From the NCBI GenBank assembly GCA_026261815.1, contig JAMPIT010000884.1:11049001-11113000 (forward strand): a stretch of DNA of 64,000 bases, in the 5' to 3' direction. Positions 62,901 to 64,000 of this stretch are shown here, piece by piece; the first letter of the stretch is position 1; the number at the start of each line of letters is the position of its first letter. The position numbers and the translations under genes were made by a program. The notes under the pieces are model-generated. The model ran no database searches and was not told the origin of the DNA. It saw only the letters and a program-made list of their open reading frames with translations. The stretch comes from Monarcha castaneiventris obscurior (taxonomy: Eukaryota; Chordata; Aves; Passeriformes; Monarchidae).

Positions 62901-63440
62901 ACGTTCTTCTTGCCTGCCTCCTTTTGTCTTCACAATTGAAAAGCCTATTCAGCACAAGTTTTTAAAAATGTTTGTAATTTATCATTTAGGGTTTAAATAA
63001 ACTCAGGCCAAACCTTGGTGGAAATAGTTAAAATTAACCCATACTAAGACACACATTGTTTGAATAATGAAAGGGAAAACTAGAATACATTTATTTTTAT
63101 TGGACATTCTACTTAATTCAAACACTATTTTATGGGTTTACAATGCATATTTCAAGACACTGCTCAGATTTGCTGTTTCCTAACCAATCCTAAGAGAAAA
63201 AAACTTCTTGGTTTGGGTTGTTTGTTTTTTTTTAATAAGACAGTATCAGACAATAATCTGATAATAATTATTTTCCATCCTCTCATGGCAGCACCCAATT
63301 GCCACTCCAGTTCCAGTTCTCAGGACATAAACATATCCTGTGTAGTTGTAATCTTTGCTGTATCAGGAATTGAGTGTTAAATAGTTTCATACTATTGTTC
63401 TTGTTCAGAAAAACCCATCCTCTTTTGACACAGAACTCAC
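56934..63440 (-). other. ARHGAP8 intron (6.5 kb)
   Basis: Separates exons a and b. Contains several open frames up to about 146 residues with no recognisable similarity and no recognised mobile elements. Confidence 0.65.
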
Positions 63441-63514
63441 CTTTACTTTTTAGAAAGGATACAGTTTCCTTCATTACTGGGGGGATTAGTTCACCTTTGG
63501 TTTTGTCCTTGATA
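63441..63514 (-). pseudogene. ARHGAP8: ARHGAP8 exon a: start of RhoGAP domain (itself intact)
   Basis: On the - strand the acceptor is ctccctgacag and the donor is gtgagt. The 74 bases encode IKDKTKGELIPPVMKETVSF then LKSK plus a split Gly codon, matching the human segment LKDKNQGELIPPV. Splice sites and frame are intact. It ends phase 1, which fits the next exon. Confidence 0.93.
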
Positions 63515-64000
63515 CTGTCAGGGAGGGGGGGGAAAAAAAAAGGTAACATCCTTTACATGGCACTTATAGACAAAGACTCAAAAGTAAGACAGAACAGTCT
63601 GAGCAAAAACCTGAGAGAAATCTGAGAGCACAGACACATTAAATTTCACAAATGAAGGCACCTGTACCTTCAGAACTCTAACAGGCACTGAATGAAAAAT
63701 GGAAACAAATAGCTTGGGTTTCTATTCAAAGAGCCATTCCTAAACACTTATTTCTATCTAGGAAAGCTGTATAACTGCCCCAGTGCCCAGAAATAAATAA
63801 GTGCTATTTGGTGGGCTGAAAGGGAAGCAAGGACAGAGCATTAGAATGATGTTCCAAGCTAACTTTCTCCCTACTTGAGACTGGTTTTGCTTTAGTTTAG
63901 TTCCCCTCCATTGGCATGTCCCAGCTGAGCTATGTTTAACCACAACAAGCTGATGGTGGCAGCTCTGATTGGTTTGGGTGGACACTGTTGGTGGAACAGG
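63515..64000 (-). other. ARHGAP8 intron, upstream side, cut by window end
   Basis: No exon seen. The proline-rich linker and SEC14-like exons of ARHGAP8 are expected at higher coordinates outside the window. Confidence 0.6.

Larger units (their letters stand above)
45140..63514 (-). pseudogene. ARHGAP8: ARHGAP8 RhoGAP-domain exons, disrupted (unitary pseudogene)
   Basis: Five - strand exons in family order cover the RhoGAP domain: 63514-63441, 56933-56856, 56218-56098, 53168-52690 (split by an LTR) and 45331-45140. ARHGAP8 (BPGAP family) is a cytoplasmic Rho GTPase-activating protein with a SEC14-like lipid-binding N-terminus, a proline-rich linker and a C-terminal GAP domain. The arginine-finger motif GIFRRSA is still readable. 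The reading frame is destroyed by an 8-base deletion (premature TAA at 56159-56157), a 369-bp LTR inside an exon, a TAA at 52716-52714, and an altered acceptor. Loss of two residues in the last exon removes the conserved Asn of FGxNLxW. Position and orientation, convergent with PHF21B, match the human locus, so this is the original locus and not a retrocopy. Whether N-terminal exons beyond 64000 still produce a protein is unknown. Confidence 0.9.

Overview
This is a 64 kb piece of a bird genome, most likely a passerine (songbird). The evidence is long AT-rich introns, 5'-truncated CR1 LINEs with their typical avian 3' tails, and several solo LTRs of endogenous retroviruses of a type I associate with passerines. 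The species cannot be fixed from the sequence alone.

Left half (1 to about 31.4 kb): the 3' part of PHF21B on the + strand. Ten coding exons between 3230 and 29543 splice in perfect phase into 414 residues plus a TGA stop. They carry a Ser/Thr/Pro/Val-rich region, a basic linker, one Cys4-His-Cys3 PHD finger encoded by a single exon, and a C-terminal coiled coil. The first exons and the promoter lie to the left of the window. One coding exon is a 23-base microexon. The introns hold CR1 fragments, a solo LTR and simple repeats.

Middle (about 31.4 to 45.1 kb): intergenic DNA with a CR1 copy, a CR1 tail, a 477-bp solo LTR with a perfect 5-bp target duplication, and small repeats. I see no gene here.

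Right half (45.1 to 64 kb): the RhoGAP-domain exons of ARHGAP8 on the - strand, convergent with PHF21B as in the human ARHGAP8-PHF21B arrangement. Five exons are recognisable in the right order, and the SEC14-like N-terminal exons must lie beyond position 64000. The gene is broken in independent ways. One exon has an 8-base frameshifting deletion. The next is split by a 369-bp solo LTR with a perfect 6-bp target duplication, carries an internal TAA, and lacks a usable AG at the expected acceptor. The last exon lacks the two residues that include the conserved Asn of the RhoGAP FGxNLxW motif. The main finding is therefore that ARHGAP8 appears to be a unitary pseudogene in this bird, or at least has lost its GAP domain, next to a well-preserved PHF21B.

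No CRISPR array, operon, tRNA, rRNA or other RNA gene was recognised.
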